A stretch of DNA of 64,000 nt from Mycobacterium sp. MYCO198283. GTDB lineage: Bacteria > Actinomycetota > Actinomycetes > Mycobacteriales > Mycobacteriaceae. The position numbers and the translations under genes are program-made. This document shows, in pieces, positions 24,698 through 36,672 of this stretch. The notes under the pieces are model-generated. The model ran no database searches and was not told the DNA's origin. It saw only the letters and a program-made list of their open reading frames with translations. The stretch's first letter is position 1, and each line of letters opens with the position of its first letter. The stretch lies in the NCBI RefSeq assembly GCF_021213805.1, contig NZ_JAJQJI010000001.1, positions 565,944 to 629,943 of the forward strand, given 5' to 3'.

Positions 24698-26776
24698 ATG
24701 AGTGACGGCGATAGCGCCACTCCTGGCCGGCGTCGTGCACCCGAGCCCGCAGCCGACAATCCGTGGGTCACCCGCACGCCGCCGCCCTCCCCGTTGGCGG
24801 CGCCGTGGGAGCGGGCGCGTGCCGCAAGTGCGGATCCCGGCGCCGACCGGCCGCGGCACGCGGACCCCGGTGAGCCCGACGACGAGCCGTCCGGGCAGCA
24901 CACCGACGGCCGCGGCGTCAGCGTCGCCGATCTGATCGCGAAGGTCGGCTCCACCCCACACCGGCGGCCGCGCCGCCGAGCAGCGCCCGATCCCGAGCCC
25001 GAGGAGCCGCCGGCGGCCGCCGCGGACGTCCCGGGTGACGACGCCGCCACGGCACTGCTGCCGACGATGGCCGCCGACGACCTGCCCGACTTGACGGCCG
25101 CCTCCGACCGCTCGGAGGTCCGCGGGGAGCGGCGGCGCCGTCCCGAGCAGATCGACGCGACGGCCGTCATCCCCAAGGCCGAACCGAAGCGGGAGCGACG
25201 CCGCATGCTGGTGGCCGGCCGGGCCCTGGCCGCGTTGTTCGCCGTCGGCGCGCTCGCCGTCACCGGCGGGGCGTATCAGTGGCAGTCGGTCAAGAACCAG
25301 AGCCTCAACAACGTCGCCGCCCTGGACCCGGACTCCCGCGACATCCTCGACCCGAACGCCCAGTTCGGCGACGAGAACTTCCTCATCGTCGGCGTCGACA
25401 CCCGCGCGGGCGCCAACAGCGAGCTCGGCGCCGGCGACCAGTCCGACGCCGCGGGCGCCCGGTCCGACACCGTCATGCTCGTCAACATCCCCGCCAACCG
25501 CCAGCGCGTGGTCGCCGTGTCGTTCCCCCGCGACCTGCAGATCGAGCCGATGAAGTGCCAGGCCTGGAACGCCGACACCGGGCAGTACGGGCCGGTCTAC
25601 GACGAAACCACCGGCAGCTACGGGCCCGACGAGTGGTACACCGAGACCAAGCTGAACTCGGCGTACGCCTATGGCGGCCCGAAATGTCTGGTCAAGGTGA
25701 TCCAGAAGCTCTCCGGCATCAACATCAACCGCTTCATGGCCATCGACTTCGCCGGGTTCTCGAAGATGGTCGACGCGCTCGGCGGTGTGGAGGTCTGCAG
25801 CACCACGCCGCTGGAGGACTACGAGCTGGGCACCGTGCTCCCCAACGCCGGCAGGCAGGTGGTCGACGGGCACACCGCGCTGAACTACGTGCGCGCCCGC
25901 CAGGTGACCACCGAGGTCAACGGGGACTACGGCCGCATCAAACGCCAGCAGCTGTTCCTGTCGTCGCTGATCCGGTCGATGATCTCGCGTGAGGTGTTCT
26001 TCAGCCTCAACAAGCTGAACAACGTCGTCAACATGTTCATCAACGACAGCTATGTGGACAACATCCAGACGAAGGACCTGGTGCAGCTGGGACAGTCGAT
26101 CCAGGGCATCTCGGCGGGCCGCGTCACCTTCATCACCGTGCCGACCACCGGCGAGACCGACGAGATGGGCAACGAGATCCCCCGCGAGGACGACATCCGC
26201 GCGCTGTTCGACGCGATCATCCAGGACAAGCCCCTTCCCGGCGAGGACACCGGGCGCAGCTCGACGCCGTCGCACACCCCGACGCCCACGAGCGACAGCT
26301 CGAACTCCGGCGATGTCAGCACGGCGGCGAGCAGGTCCACCGAAACGCCGCCGGCGCAGGTGGTCAACGCGGTGACCACGGTGCCCGGCGACGTGACGGT
26401 GCGGGTGTCCAATTCGACCGGCCGCACCGGGCTCGGCGCCACGGCGGCCAGCGAGCTGCAGCAGCACGGCTTCCACGTCACCACACCCGACGACTATCCG
26501 AATTCGCTGCCGGCCACCACCGTCTTCTTCTCCGCCGGCAACGAGCAGGCCGCCGCGACCGTCGCCGCGGCGCTGCCCCACCCGCAGGTCGAGCGCGTCT
26601 CCGGGCTCGGCGGCGTCGTCCAGGTGGTGCTCGGTCCGGATTTCAGCGCCGTGTCCGCACCGCCGCCCAGCGGCTCGACGGTGCAGGTCGAGGTCCACGA
26701 CGGCCCGTCGACGCTGCCCACCGACCTGCCCGAAGATCTGAGCGTCACCAACGCCGCCGACACCAGCTGCGATTGA
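24698..26776 (+). CDS. LytR-CpsA-Psr family envelope ligase
   Basis: A 692-residue membrane protein, homologue of Rv0822c. The first 165 residues are cytoplasmic, charged and Pro-rich. A membrane helix at about 170-188 (ALAALFAVGALAVTGGAYQ) leads to the outer LCP domain (NFLIVGVDTRAG, ARSDTVMLVNIP, VSFPRDLQIE, with the conserved Arg/Asp of the lipid phosphate site), ending near 520. After a Ser/Thr/Pro linker is a LytR_C domain (about 560-660). LCP proteins join arabinogalactan or other polymers to peptidoglycan. Which polymer this one handles is not clear. GGAGG lies before the start. Confidence 0.9.
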   Translation: MSDGDSATPGRRRAPEPAADNPWVTRTPPPSPLAAPWERARAASADPGADRPRHADPGEPDDEPSGQHTDGRGVSVADLIAKVGSTPHRRPRRRAAPDPEPEEPPAAAADVPGDDAATALLPTMAADDLPDLTAASDRSEVRGERRRRPEQIDATAVIPKAEPKRERRRMLVAGRALAALFAVGALAVTGGAYQWQSVKNQSLNNVAALDPDSRDILDPNAQFGDENFLIVGVDTRAGANSELGAGDQSDAAGARSDTVMLVNIPANRQRVVAVSFPRDLQIEPMKCQAWNADTGQYGPVYDETTGSYGPDEWYTETKLNSAYAYGGPKCLVKVIQKLSGININRFMAIDFAGFSKMVDALGGVEVCSTTPLEDYELGTVLPNAGRQVVDGHTALNYVRARQVTTEVNGDYGRIKRQQLFLSSLIRSMISREVFFSLNKLNNVVNMFINDSYVDNIQTKDLVQLGQSIQGISAGRVTFITVPTTGETDEMGNEIPREDDIRALFDAIIQDKPLPGEDTGRSSTPSHTPTPTSDSSNSGDVSTAASRSTETPPAQVVNAVTTVPGDVTVRVSNSTGRTGLGATAASELQQHGFHVTTPDDYPNSLPATTVFFSAGNEQAAATVAAALPHPQVERVSGLGGVVQVVLGPDFSAVSAPPPSGSTVQVEVHDGPSTLPTDLPEDLSVTNAADTSCD

Positions 26777-26785
26777 CCGCCCGGC

Positions 26786-26841
26786 ATTCACCCGGCGTTC
26801 ACCGGGTGAGCCGTGACTCGATGTGACAACCGCCGTAGGCT
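26786..26841 (+). promoter_or_regulatory. PHO-box-like repeats and -10 of phoU
   Basis: ATTCACC (26786-26792) and GTTCACC (26797-26803) are spaced 11 bp apart, the pattern of the PHO box recognised by actinobacterial phosphate response regulators (RegX3/PhoP). TAGGCT at 26836-26841 is a good -10; six bases later comes the phoU ATG, so the mRNA should be leaderless. The boxes lie at the -35 position. Confidence 0.65.
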
Positions 26842-26847
26842 GGCTCC

Positions 26848-27516
26848 ATGCGGACCGCCTACCACGAGCGTTTGGCTGCGCTGACCACGCAGCTCGGGGA
26901 CATGTGCGGCCTGGCGGGGGTGGCGATGGAGCGGGCCACGCAGGCTCTCCTGCAGGCTGATCTCGTGTTGGCCGAGCAGGTCATCACCGACCACGAGCAG
27001 ATCACCACGATGAGCGCCAAGGCGGAGGAGAGCGCGTTCGTGCTGCTCGCCTTGCAGGCCCCCGTCGCCGGCGATCTGCGCTCGATCGTCAGCTCCATCC
27101 AGAACGTCGCCGACGTCGACCGGATGGGTGCGCTGGCGCTGCACGTCGCGAAGATCGCCCGCCGCCGCCACCCGCAGCACGCGCTGCCCGAGGAGGTCAA
27201 CGGCTATTTCGCCGAGATGGGCCGCGTGGCCGTCGAGCTCGGTCACAGCGCCCAGGAGGTGCTGCTGTCCGGCGATCCGGAGAAGGCCGCGCAGATCCGC
27301 GAAGAAGACGACGCGATGGACGATCTGCACCGCCACCTGTTCTCGGTGCTCATGGACCGCGAGTGGAAGCACGGCGTGGTCGCGGCCGTCGACGTGACGC
27401 TGCTCAGCCGGTTCTACGAGCGCTTCGCCGACCACGCGGTCGAGGTGGCCCGCCGGGTGATCTTCCAGGCCACCGGCCGGTTCCCGCAGGAAGACGAGCT
27501 GCACACCGTCCGCTGA
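26848..27516 (+). CDS. phoU: Phosphate signalling protein PhoU (PhoY)
   Basis: A 222-residue protein made of two similar three-helix PhoU bundles. The first has [19 protein letters not shown], the second [20 protein letters not shown]. Metal-binding acidic motifs (E..D..H) recur in each, as in [14 protein letters not shown]. PhoU links Pst transporter activity to the SenX3-RegX3 two-component system and holds phosphate genes off when phosphate is plentiful; the equivalent M. tuberculosis gene is phoY2 (Rv0821c). It converges with pstSCAB. The leaderless start is set by the -10 six bases upstream. Confidence 0.95.
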   Translation: MRTAYHERLAALTTQLGDMCGLAGVAMERATQALLQADLVLAEQVITDHEQITTMSAKAEESAFVLLALQAPVAGDLRSIVSSIQNVADVDRMGALALHVAKIARRRHPQHALPEEVNGYFAEMGRVAVELGHSAQEVLLSGDPEKAAQIREEDDAMDDLHRHLFSVLMDREWKHGVVAAVDVTLLSRFYERFADHAVEVARRVIFQATGRFPQEDELHTVR

Positions 27517-27629
27517 GCGGTTTCCGGCGCGGCCGATTCGCGCGGTCCCGCGTGCGCGATCACTCGTGGCGCGGCCACTTCCACATCAGGGCGATGATGC
27601 TCACGCCAGGGCGGAATTTCGGCCGTATT

Positions 27630-27645
27630 TTCGCCTTGAGGCGAA
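27630..27645. terminator. Hairpin between convergent phoU and pstB
   Basis: TTCGCC-TTGA-GGCGAA forms a perfect 6-bp stem with a 4-base loop between the two converging units. The plus-strand side has no T tract. It may act as a weak bidirectional terminator. The rest of the 160-base gap shows nothing else. Confidence 0.4.
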
Positions 27646-27677
27646 GATCAACGCCCACAGGTGAGACCCAACGGGCG

Positions 27678-28454
27678 TCAGCCGAAGCGGCCCGAGATGT
27701 AGTCCTCGGTCGCCTTGTTGCTCGGGTTGGAGAAGATCTTCTCGGTGTCGTCGATCTCGATGAGCCTGCCCGGCTTACCGGTGGCCTCGAGGTTGAAGAA
27801 CGCCGTCTGGTCGCTCACCCGGGCGGCCTGCTGCATGTTGTGCGTGACGATCACAATCGTGAAGTCCTGCTTGAGCTCTGCGATCAGGTCCTCGATCGCC
27901 AGCGTCGAGATGGGGTCGAGCGCCGAGCACGGCTCGTCCATCAGCAGCACGTCGGGCTGCACCGCGATGGCGCGGGCGATGCACAGCCGCTGCTGCTGAC
28001 CGCCGGACAGCCCGCCGCCGGGCTTGTCGAGCCGGTCCTTCACCTCGGTCCAAAGGTTCGCGCCGCGCAGCGAGCGCTCGGCGGTCTCGTCGAGCACCTT
28101 GCGGTTGCGGACGCCCTGCAGCTTCAGGCCGGCGACCACGTTGTCGCGAATGCTCATGGTGGGAAACGGGTTCGGCCGCTGGAACACCATGCCGATGGTC
28201 TTGCGGACGCCGACCGGGTCGACGCCCGAGCCGTAGATGTCCTCGCCGTCGAGCAGCACCGACCCTTCGACCCGCGCGCCCGGGATCACCTCGTGCATGC
28301 GGTTGAGGGTCCGCAGCACAGTCGACTTGCCGCAGCCCGACGGGCCGATGAACGCGGTGACGCTGCGCGGCGGCACCGACATGGTGACGTCGGAGACGGC
28401 GTGGAACGAGCCGTAGTAGATGTTGACGTCTTTGAGATCGAGGCGCTTGGCCAC
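27678..28454 (-). CDS. pstB: Phosphate ABC transporter ATPase PstB
   Basis: A 258-residue ATPase that powers phosphate import through PstCA. Walker A is GPSGCGKST (37-45), the Q loop FQRPNPFP, signature LSGGQQQR, Walker [13 protein letters not shown] and the switch VTHNM. The typical PstB phrase [12 protein letters not shown] is present. GTG 28454 has AGGAG upstream, 10 bases after the pstA stop. Last gene of pstSCAB. It is equivalent to PhoT-type ATPases of M. tuberculosis. Confidence 0.97.
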   Translation of the reverse strand: MAKRLDLKDVNIYYGSFHAVSDVTMSVPPRSVTAFIGPSGCGKSTVLRTLNRMHEVIPGARVEGSVLLDGEDIYGSGVDPVGVRKTIGMVFQRPNPFPTMSIRDNVVAGLKLQGVRNRKVLDETAERSLRGANLWTEVKDRLDKPGGGLSGGQQQRLCIARAIAVQPDVLLMDEPCSALDPISTLAIEDLIAELKQDFTIVIVTHNMQQAARVSDQTAFFNLEATGKPGRLIEIDDTEKIFSNPSNKATEDYISGRFG

Positions 28455-28464
28455 GGGGGAGCTC

Positions 28465-29379
28465 CTATATCTTCTTGGGCGAGAAGAACTTGGCGACGAC
28501 CCGCGCGCCGACGTTCAGCACGGCGATCAGCAGGATGAGTGTCAGGGCGGCGCCCCACAGCCGGTCGGTCGGGATGGCGTTGACGCCCGCGCCGGCCTGC
28601 GTCTGGTCGTACATCATGCCCGGCAGCGAGCCCTGGAAGCCGTTGAACAGGTCGAAGTTGATCGACGACGCGTAGCCCACGAGGATCAGCAGCGGAGCCG
28701 TCTCGCCCATCACGCGGGCCAGCGCCAGCATGATCCCGGTGACGATCCCCGACAGCGCGGTCGGGACGACGATGCGGGCGATGGTCTTCCACTTCGGGAC
28801 GCCGAGCGCATAGCTGGCCTCCCGCAGGTCCATCGGCACGATGCGCAGCATCTCCTCGGTGGCGCGGACGATCACCGGCACCATCAGCAGCACCAGCGCC
28901 AGCGATACGGCGAAGCCGCTGCGCGGGAAGCCCAGCGTGGCCACCCACAGCGCGTAGATGAAGAGCGCCGCCACCACCGACGGCACGCCGGTGAGGATGT
29001 CGACCATGAAGGTGGTGGTGCGGGCGAGCCGGGAGTTGCCGCCGTACTCGACGAGGTAGATCGCGACGAACACGCCGACCGGGATCGAGATCACCGCGCA
29101 CACCAGGCCCTGCAGCAGCGTACCGATCAGCGCGTGGTAGACGCCGCCGCCGGGGAGGAAGGCCGTCATGCCGGATTGGGAGTTGAACCACCACTGTTGG
29201 CTCAGCACGATGCCGACGCCCTTGCTGACGACGGTCCACAGCACCCACACGAGCGGCACCAGCGCGACGAGCACGGACGCGGTGACCAGCACCGTGGCGA
29301 CGTTGTTGGTGATCTTGCGCCGGGTGGACAGCCCCTGGAACGTGGGCGCCTTGACGGGCCGGTCGAGCGTCGAGGTCAC
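28465..29379 (-). CDS. pstA: Phosphate ABC transporter permease PstA
   Basis: A 304-residue inner-membrane permease. After about 20 cytoplasmic residues there are six membrane helices ([20 protein letters not shown] first). The coupling loop with the EAA-type motif reads [21 protein letters not shown]. It forms the channel with PstC. The GTG start overlaps the pstC stop (GTGA), giving coupled, stoichiometric translation. The C-terminus ends KFFSPKKI. Confidence 0.96.
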   Translation of the reverse strand: MTSTLDRPVKAPTFQGLSTRRKITNNVATVLVTASVLVALVPLVWVLWTVVSKGVGIVLSQQWWFNSQSGMTAFLPGGGVYHALIGTLLQGLVCAVISIPVGVFVAIYLVEYGGNSRLARTTTFMVDILTGVPSVVAALFIYALWVATLGFPRSGFAVSLALVLLMVPVIVRATEEMLRIVPMDLREASYALGVPKWKTIARIVVPTALSGIVTGIMLALARVMGETAPLLILVGYASSINFDLFNGFQGSLPGMMYDQTQAGAGVNAIPTDRLWGAALTLILLIAVLNVGARVVAKFFSPKKI

Positions 29380-30425
29380 GTGACGGCCTTTCCGGCGACC
29401 GCGGCGCGGGCCAGCGAGTTGACGAGGAACGTGAGGACGAACAGCACGAGGCCGGCGGCGATGTACGCGCCGGCCTTGTATTCGTCGTTGAACTCCGCGA
29501 CCGAGGACGCGATCTTGCTGGCGAACGTGTAGCCGCCGTCGAACAGCGACCAGCCGAACGCCTGCTGGGTGCCGCGCAGGATGATGAGCAGCGCGATGGT
29601 CTCGCCGAGCGCGCGGCCGAGGCCGAGCATCGCGCCGCTGATGTAGCCGGACTTCCCGAACGGCAACACGGTGGTGCGCACCACCTCCCAGCGCGTGGCG
29701 CCCAACGCGAGCGCGGCCTCGATCTGTCCGCGCGGCGTCTGCATGAACACCTCGCGGGTCACGGCGGTGATGATCGGCAGGATCATGACCGCGAGCACGA
29801 TGCCGGCGGTGAAGACGGTGCCGCCGCCGGACACCGAGACCGTGCCCGTCGAGAACAGGAAGATCCAGCCGAAGTGCTCGTTGAGCCACTCCGCGAACGG
29901 CGTGATGACCGGCGCCAGCACGTACAGGCCCCAGACGCCGTAGATGATCGAGGGCACCGCGGCGAGCAGGTCGACGAGGTAGGCGAGCGGTCCGGCTACC
30001 CGCTTGGAGGCGTACTGCGTCAGGTAGATGGCGATGCCCAGGGCCACCGGCATCGCGAGCAGCAGGGCGAACACCGACACGAACACCGTCACCTGCAGTA
30101 GGTCGAGGATGCCGAAATGCATGGCCGAGGTGTCGGTGGTGATCCAGTTGCCACCGAAGGTGAAGAAGTTCTCCTCGTTGCGGCGCAGCGCCGGAACGGC
30201 CCGCCACACCAGGAAGAAGCCGATGGCGCCGATGAGCACGACGACGAAGATGCTCGCGCTCTCGGCCAACCCGCGGAACACCCGATCGCCGAGTCGCTCG
30301 CTGGCGTTTCTCGACGGATCTGTGGGGGTCGGCGTCGGTTCGGGGATCGGCACTGCGAGCGCCTCACCCGAGCCGGCGCCGAGCGGATTCGGAGTCGTCA
30401 CCTCAGCATCAACCCTATCGGTCAT
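29376..30425 (-). CDS. pstC: Phosphate ABC transporter permease PstC
   Basis: A 349-residue permease. An N-terminal cytoplasmic tail of about 60 residues, rich in Pro and Thr, precedes six membrane helices (FVVVLIGAIGFFLVWRAVPA first). The coupling motif is EAALALGATRWEVVRTTVLP. A frame 84 codons longer exists, but ATG 30425 (MTDRVDAEVTTPNPLG) is the natural start, since sequence before it is the pstS-pstC spacer. It is separated from pstS by 89 bases containing a hairpin. Confidence 0.95.
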   Translation of the reverse strand: MTDRVDAEVTTPNPLGAGSGEALAVPIPEPTPTPTDPSRNASERLGDRVFRGLAESASIFVVVLIGAIGFFLVWRAVPALRRNEENFFTFGGNWITTDTSAMHFGILDLLQVTVFVSVFALLLAMPVALGIAIYLTQYASKRVAGPLAYLVDLLAAVPSIIYGVWGLYVLAPVITPFAEWLNEHFGWIFLFSTGTVSVSGGGTVFTAGIVLAVMILPIITAVTREVFMQTPRGQIEAALALGATRWEVVRTTVLPFGKSGYISGAMLGLGRALGETIALLIILRGTQQAFGWSLFDGGYTFASKIASSVAEFNDEYKAGAYIAAGLVLFVLTFLVNSLARAAVAGKAVT

Positions 30426-30451
30426 CGGCCGACATCCATTGTCGCGCGCCG

Positions 30452-30480
30452 ACCCGGCGCCACGCGATGTGACGCCGGGT
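30452..30480 (-). terminator. Hairpin in the pstS-pstC spacer
   Basis: ACCCGGCG (30452-30459) and CGCCGGGT (30473-30480) form a perfect 8-bp stem with a 13-base loop and no T tract. It lies between pstS and pstC. Such intercistronic stems protect upstream mRNA or lower downstream expression, letting the binding protein exceed the permeases. Confidence 0.45.
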
Positions 30481-30514
30481 ACTGCGCCGCGCTCCGAACC
30501 ACCGCCGAGATCCG

Positions 30515-31624
30515 TCAGGCCGAGATGGCGTCGATGGCGGTGACGAGGCGCTGCTTGAACGCGTCGGGCAGCGGCACGTAACCCGCCGCGGACAGCGACG
30601 CCTGACCCTGTCCGGCCGCCACCTTGAGGAACGACTTGACGGCCGCGGCGGTCTCGGCGTCGTACCCCTTCGAGCACACGATCTCGTAGGTGGCCAGCAC
30701 CAGCGGGTAGGCCCCGGGCTCCTTGGTGGCGTACAGCGACTTCAGGTCCAGCACCAGGTCGTTGCCCTCACCGGCGAACTTCGCCGCGCTGATGGCCTTG
30801 CCGGCGGTCTCGTCGGTGAGCTCGACCGCACCGCTGCCGGTGTCGATCTGCGCCGCGCTGAGATTGCCGACGTAGCTCTTCTCGACGTAGCCGATCGAGC
30901 CCGCGGAACCGGCCACGGCCTGCTGCACGCCGGCTGAGCCGTTCGCACCCTCGCCGACGCCGCCGTTGAAGGTGCTGCCGGCACCCTGCGTCCAGGACTG
31001 CGGCGCCGCCGCCGCGAGGTACTTCTGGAAGTTGTCGGTGGTGCCCGACTCGCCGGTGCGGAAGATCGGCACGATCGGCTGGCTGGGCAGCGACTTGCCG
31101 GCGTTGAGCGCCGCGATGGCCGGGTCGTTCCAGGTCTTGATGCCGCCGTTGAAGATCCGGGCGATCACGTCGGCGTTCAGCACCAGGCCGTCGACGCCCT
31201 CGACGTTGTAGACCAGCGCGACCGGGCCGAACACCACCGGCAGGTTCCATGCCGGGTTGCCGCCACAGCGCTGCGCGGCCGGCTGCACCTGGTTCTCGGC
31301 GAGCGGGGAGTCGGAGCCACCGAAGTCGACGTTGCCGGCGATGAACTGGTTGCGGCCCGTGCCGGAGCCGGTGGCGTTGTATTCCAGCGTCTTGCCCGGG
31401 CAGGCCTGCCCCCACGCGGCGATGAAGCCGTCCATGGCGTTCTTCTGGGCCGACGAGCCCTCCGCGGTCAGCTTGTCCTTGCCGTCACAGTTGGCGTCGC
31501 CGGAGGCGCCGGACCCGCCGGCGTTGTTGTCGCTGCCGCAGGCGGTCAGGGCCGCCGCCATCGTCGCCGCGGACAACGTCGCGAGGAACGCCGTACCCAA
31601 GCTGTTGCGCTTCACCTGTCTCAC
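30515..31624 (-). CDS. pstS: Phosphate-binding lipoprotein PstS
   Basis: A 369-residue lipoprotein that captures phosphate outside the membrane. The signal peptide ends in a lipobox (AALTAC, Cys29). Phosphate contacts typical of PstS are visible: TAEGSSAQKNA, YNATGSGTGRNQF, FGGSDSPL and RTGESGTTDNFQ. The start is a GTG at 31624; another GTG three codons on is possible. A PHO box lies 70-90 bases upstream. First gene of pstSCAB. Confidence 0.96.
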   Translation of the reverse strand: MRQVKRNSLGTAFLATLSAATMAAALTACGSDNNAGGSGASGDANCDGKDKLTAEGSSAQKNAMDGFIAAWGQACPGKTLEYNATGSGTGRNQFIAGNVDFGGSDSPLAENQVQPAAQRCGGNPAWNLPVVFGPVALVYNVEGVDGLVLNADVIARIFNGGIKTWNDPAIAALNAGKSLPSQPIVPIFRTGESGTTDNFQKYLAAAAPQSWTQGAGSTFNGGVGEGANGSAGVQQAVAGSAGSIGYVEKSYVGNLSAAQIDTGSGAVELTDETAGKAISAAKFAGEGNDLVLDLKSLYATKEPGAYPLVLATYEIVCSKGYDAETAAAVKSFLKVAAGQGQASLSAAGYVPLPDAFKQRLVTAIDAISA

Positions 31625-31694
31625 TTTCCGGATTGCTGGAAGAGCCGTTGCACGCCGAAGCTAAGCGGCCGGAGTGGCCGCTTGTGCTATGCCA

Positions 31695-31712
31695 GGTGAA
31701 CGACGGGTGAAC
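31695..31712 (-). promoter_or_regulatory. PHO-box repeats upstream of pstS
   Basis: On the minus strand GTTCACC occurs twice with an exact 11-bp period (plus-strand GGTGAAC at 31695-31701 and 31706-31712). This is the direct-repeat pattern bound by actinobacterial phosphate regulators. It sits 70-90 bases before the pstS start. Confidence 0.75.
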
Positions 31713-31717
31713 AGCGC

Positions 31718-34788
<3,071 letters not shown>

Positions 34789-34817
34789 GCAGGCTGTCAT
34801 TGGGTATGGTGGGCGCC

Positions 34818-34907
34818 GTGTTCGCCCGCCTTGAGCTGATGCTCACCAAGCGCCGCGCAGTCGACCTGTGCCGCGTCGCGGGTTGTTGCTGTTGTCGTTG
34901 TCGCTGA
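34818..34907 (+). CDS. Polycysteine leader peptide (Cys-responsive attenuator)
   Basis: A 29-codon frame starting at GTG 34818, 7 bases after the -10 TATGGT (34805-34810), so the mRNA is leaderless. It encodes a basic helix and then CRVAGCCCCRCR, with six Cys among the last 12 residues, ending at TGA 34907. In-frame ATG 34806 cannot be used by a transcript beginning at 34818. In M. smegmatis such polycysteine leaders before the cysA2 operon sense cysteine: ribosome stalling when Cys-tRNA is short changes expression of the next genes. The same location, upstream of DUF4395-cysA2-sseC, holds here. Confidence 0.9.
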   Translation: MFARLELMLTKRRAVDLCRVAGCCCCRCR

Positions 34908-34978
34908 TCCGGCGCGAGCGCGCGCGGAGCGCAGTCCGTCCGGCCTGCCCCTCAGCCCATTCCAACAGGAGCACCATC

Positions 34979-35440
34979 ATGTCCCGCAGTACCCGATCGG
35001 CAGAGGTCGACGTCCGTGGTCCGCGCTTTGCTGCCTGGGTGACCAGCGCCGTCCTGCTCGCCGGTCTGCTCGTCGCCGGTGTCGATGCCACGGCGGCCGC
35101 GGTGATCCTCGGCGCGCAGGCGGTGGTCTTCGCCGTCGGCGCCGCCGCCGGACCGCGCCGCCACCCCTACGGCGCGGTGTACGCCCGCGTCGTCGCCCCG
35201 CGGCTCGGGCCGGTGACCGAGACCGAACCCACCGCGCCGCTGCGCTTCGCCCAGCTGGTCGGGCTGGTGTTCGCGGCGGTCGCCACGGCCGGCTTCGCGG
35301 CCGGCGCCTTCCTCGTCGGTGTGGTCGCGACGGCGTTCGCGCTCGTCGCGGCCTTCCTCAACGCGGCGTTCGGCATCTGCCTGGGCTGCCGCCTCTATCC
35401 GCTGTTCGTCCGCTTCCGACGGTCGCCGTCCCTCGCCTGA
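34979..35440 (+). CDS. DUF4395 membrane protein, 153 aa
   Basis: A 153-residue protein with four membrane helices, of the DUF4395 family, which is often next to thioredoxin and rhodanese genes. A conserved FGICLGCRLY with a CxxC pair lies close to the C-terminus, suggesting it handles thiol or persulfide sulfur at the membrane. ATG 34979 has AGGAG upstream; the frame could extend to 34868 but that region overlaps the leader peptide and attenuator. It is the first gene under control of the polycysteine leader. Confidence 0.85.
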   Translation: MSRSTRSAEVDVRGPRFAAWVTSAVLLAGLLVAGVDATAAAVILGAQAVVFAVGAAAGPRRHPYGAVYARVVAPRLGPVTETEPTAPLRFAQLVGLVFAAVATAGFAAGAFLVGVVATAFALVAAFLNAAFGICLGCRLYPLFVRFRRSPSLA

Positions 35441-35474
35441 CCGTCGAACGACCCCTCTCCGAAAGGACCCTTCC

Positions 35475-36308
35475 ATGGCCCGCTCCGACGTCCTGGTCAC
35501 CGCTGACTGGGCCGAGCAGAACCTGCACGCGCCGAACACCGTCTTCGTCGAGGTCGACGAGGACACCAGCGCCTACGACACCGGCCACATCGAGGGCGCG
35601 GTGCGGCTGGACTGGAAGACCGACCTGCAGGACCCGGTGCGCCGCGACTTCGTCGACGCCGAGCAGTTCTCGAAGCTGCTCTCCGACCGCGGCATCTCCA
35701 ACGACGACACGGTGATCCTGTACGGCGGCAACAACAACTGGTTTGCGGCTTACGCCTACTGGTACTTCAAGCTGTACGGCCACGAGAAGGTCAAGCTGCT
35801 CGACGGCGGCCGCAAGAAGTGGGAGCTGGACAACCGCCCGCTGTCGACGGAGCCCGTCACCCGCAAGCCGACGTCCTACACCGCGAAGCCGCCGAACAAC
35901 GCGATCCGCGCCTTCCGCGACGAGGTGATCGCGGCCATCGGCGAGAAGAACCTCGTCGACGTGCGCTCCCCCGACGAGTTCTCCGGCAAGATCCTGGCGC
36001 CGGCGCACCTGCCGCAGGAGCAGAGCCAGCGGCCCGGGCACATCCCCACCGCGATCAACGTGCCGTGGAGCAAGGCGGCGAACGACGACGGCACCTTCAA
36101 GTCCGACGAGGAGCTGGCGAAGCTGTACGCCGACGCCGGCCTCGACGGCGAGAAGGAGACCATCGCGTACTGCCGCATCGGCGAGCGCTCGTCGCACACC
36201 TGGTTCGTCCTGCAAGAACTGCTGGGCCACCGGAATGTGAAGAACTACGACGGCAGTTGGACGGAATACGGCTCCCTGGTGGGCGCCCCGATCGAGTTGG
36301 GAAAGTAA
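35475..36308 (+). CDS. cysA2: Thiosulfate sulfurtransferase CysA2
   Basis: A 277-residue rhodanese with two homologous domains; only the second has the active loop (CRIGERSSHTW, Cys near 233), where persulfide forms. It moves sulfur from thiosulfate to an acceptor. Length and sequence agree with CysA2/CysA3 of M. tuberculosis (Rv0815c). GAAAGGA lies before ATG 35475. SseC follows after two bases. Confidence 0.95.
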   Translation: MARSDVLVTADWAEQNLHAPNTVFVEVDEDTSAYDTGHIEGAVRLDWKTDLQDPVRRDFVDAEQFSKLLSDRGISNDDTVILYGGNNNWFAAYAYWYFKLYGHEKVKLLDGGRKKWELDNRPLSTEPVTRKPTSYTAKPPNNAIRAFRDEVIAAIGEKNLVDVRSPDEFSGKILAPAHLPQEQSQRPGHIPTAINVPWSKAANDDGTFKSDEELAKLYADAGLDGEKETIAYCRIGERSSHTWFVLQELLGHRNVKNYDGSWTEYGSLVGAPIELGK

Positions 36309-36310
36309 CT

Positions 36311-36613
36311 ATGTGCTCTGCACCGAAACAAGGCCAGACCCTGCCGGCCAGCGTCGACCTGGAGAAGGAGACCGTCATCACCGGTCGGGTGGTCGACGGT
36401 TCCGGTCAGGCGGTGGGCGGGGCGTTCGTGCGGCTCCTCGACGCCTCCGACGAGTTCACCGCCGAGGTCGTCGCGTCGGCCACCGGCGACTTCCGGTTCT
36501 TCGCCGCGCCGGGCACCTGGACGCTGCGGGCGCTGTCGAAGGTCGGCAACGGCGATGCGGTGGTCGCGCCGAACGGCGCCGGCATCCACGAGGTGGACGT
36601 CAAGGTCGCCTAG
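36311..36613 (+). CDS. sseC: SseC, DUF1416 protein
   Basis: A 100-residue beta-sandwich-type protein (carboxypeptidase regulatory-like fold: GRVVDGSGQAVGGAFVRLLD, GDFRFFAAPGTWTLRAL), same length as SseC of M. tuberculosis. It is always linked to the rhodanese and thought to act in sulfur metabolism, exact role unknown. MCSAPKQG places a Cys at position 2. It lies two bases after cysA2 and should share its cysteine-controlled transcript. Confidence 0.93.
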   Translation: MCSAPKQGQTLPASVDLEKETVITGRVVDGSGQAVGGAFVRLLDASDEFTAEVVASATGDFRFFAAPGTWTLRALSKVGNGDAVVAPNGAGIHEVDVKVA

Positions 36614-36672
36614 CGCCAAGGAGCTGGGCAAGGCGAGCTCAGCCTGAGCCGACCGGCGGTTAGACTGGGGTC

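Noticed and set aside
34868..34978. Longer start (34868) for the DUF4395 gene
   Set aside because: This would overlap the polycysteine leader; the ATG at 34979 has AGGAG and begins where the family sequence begins.
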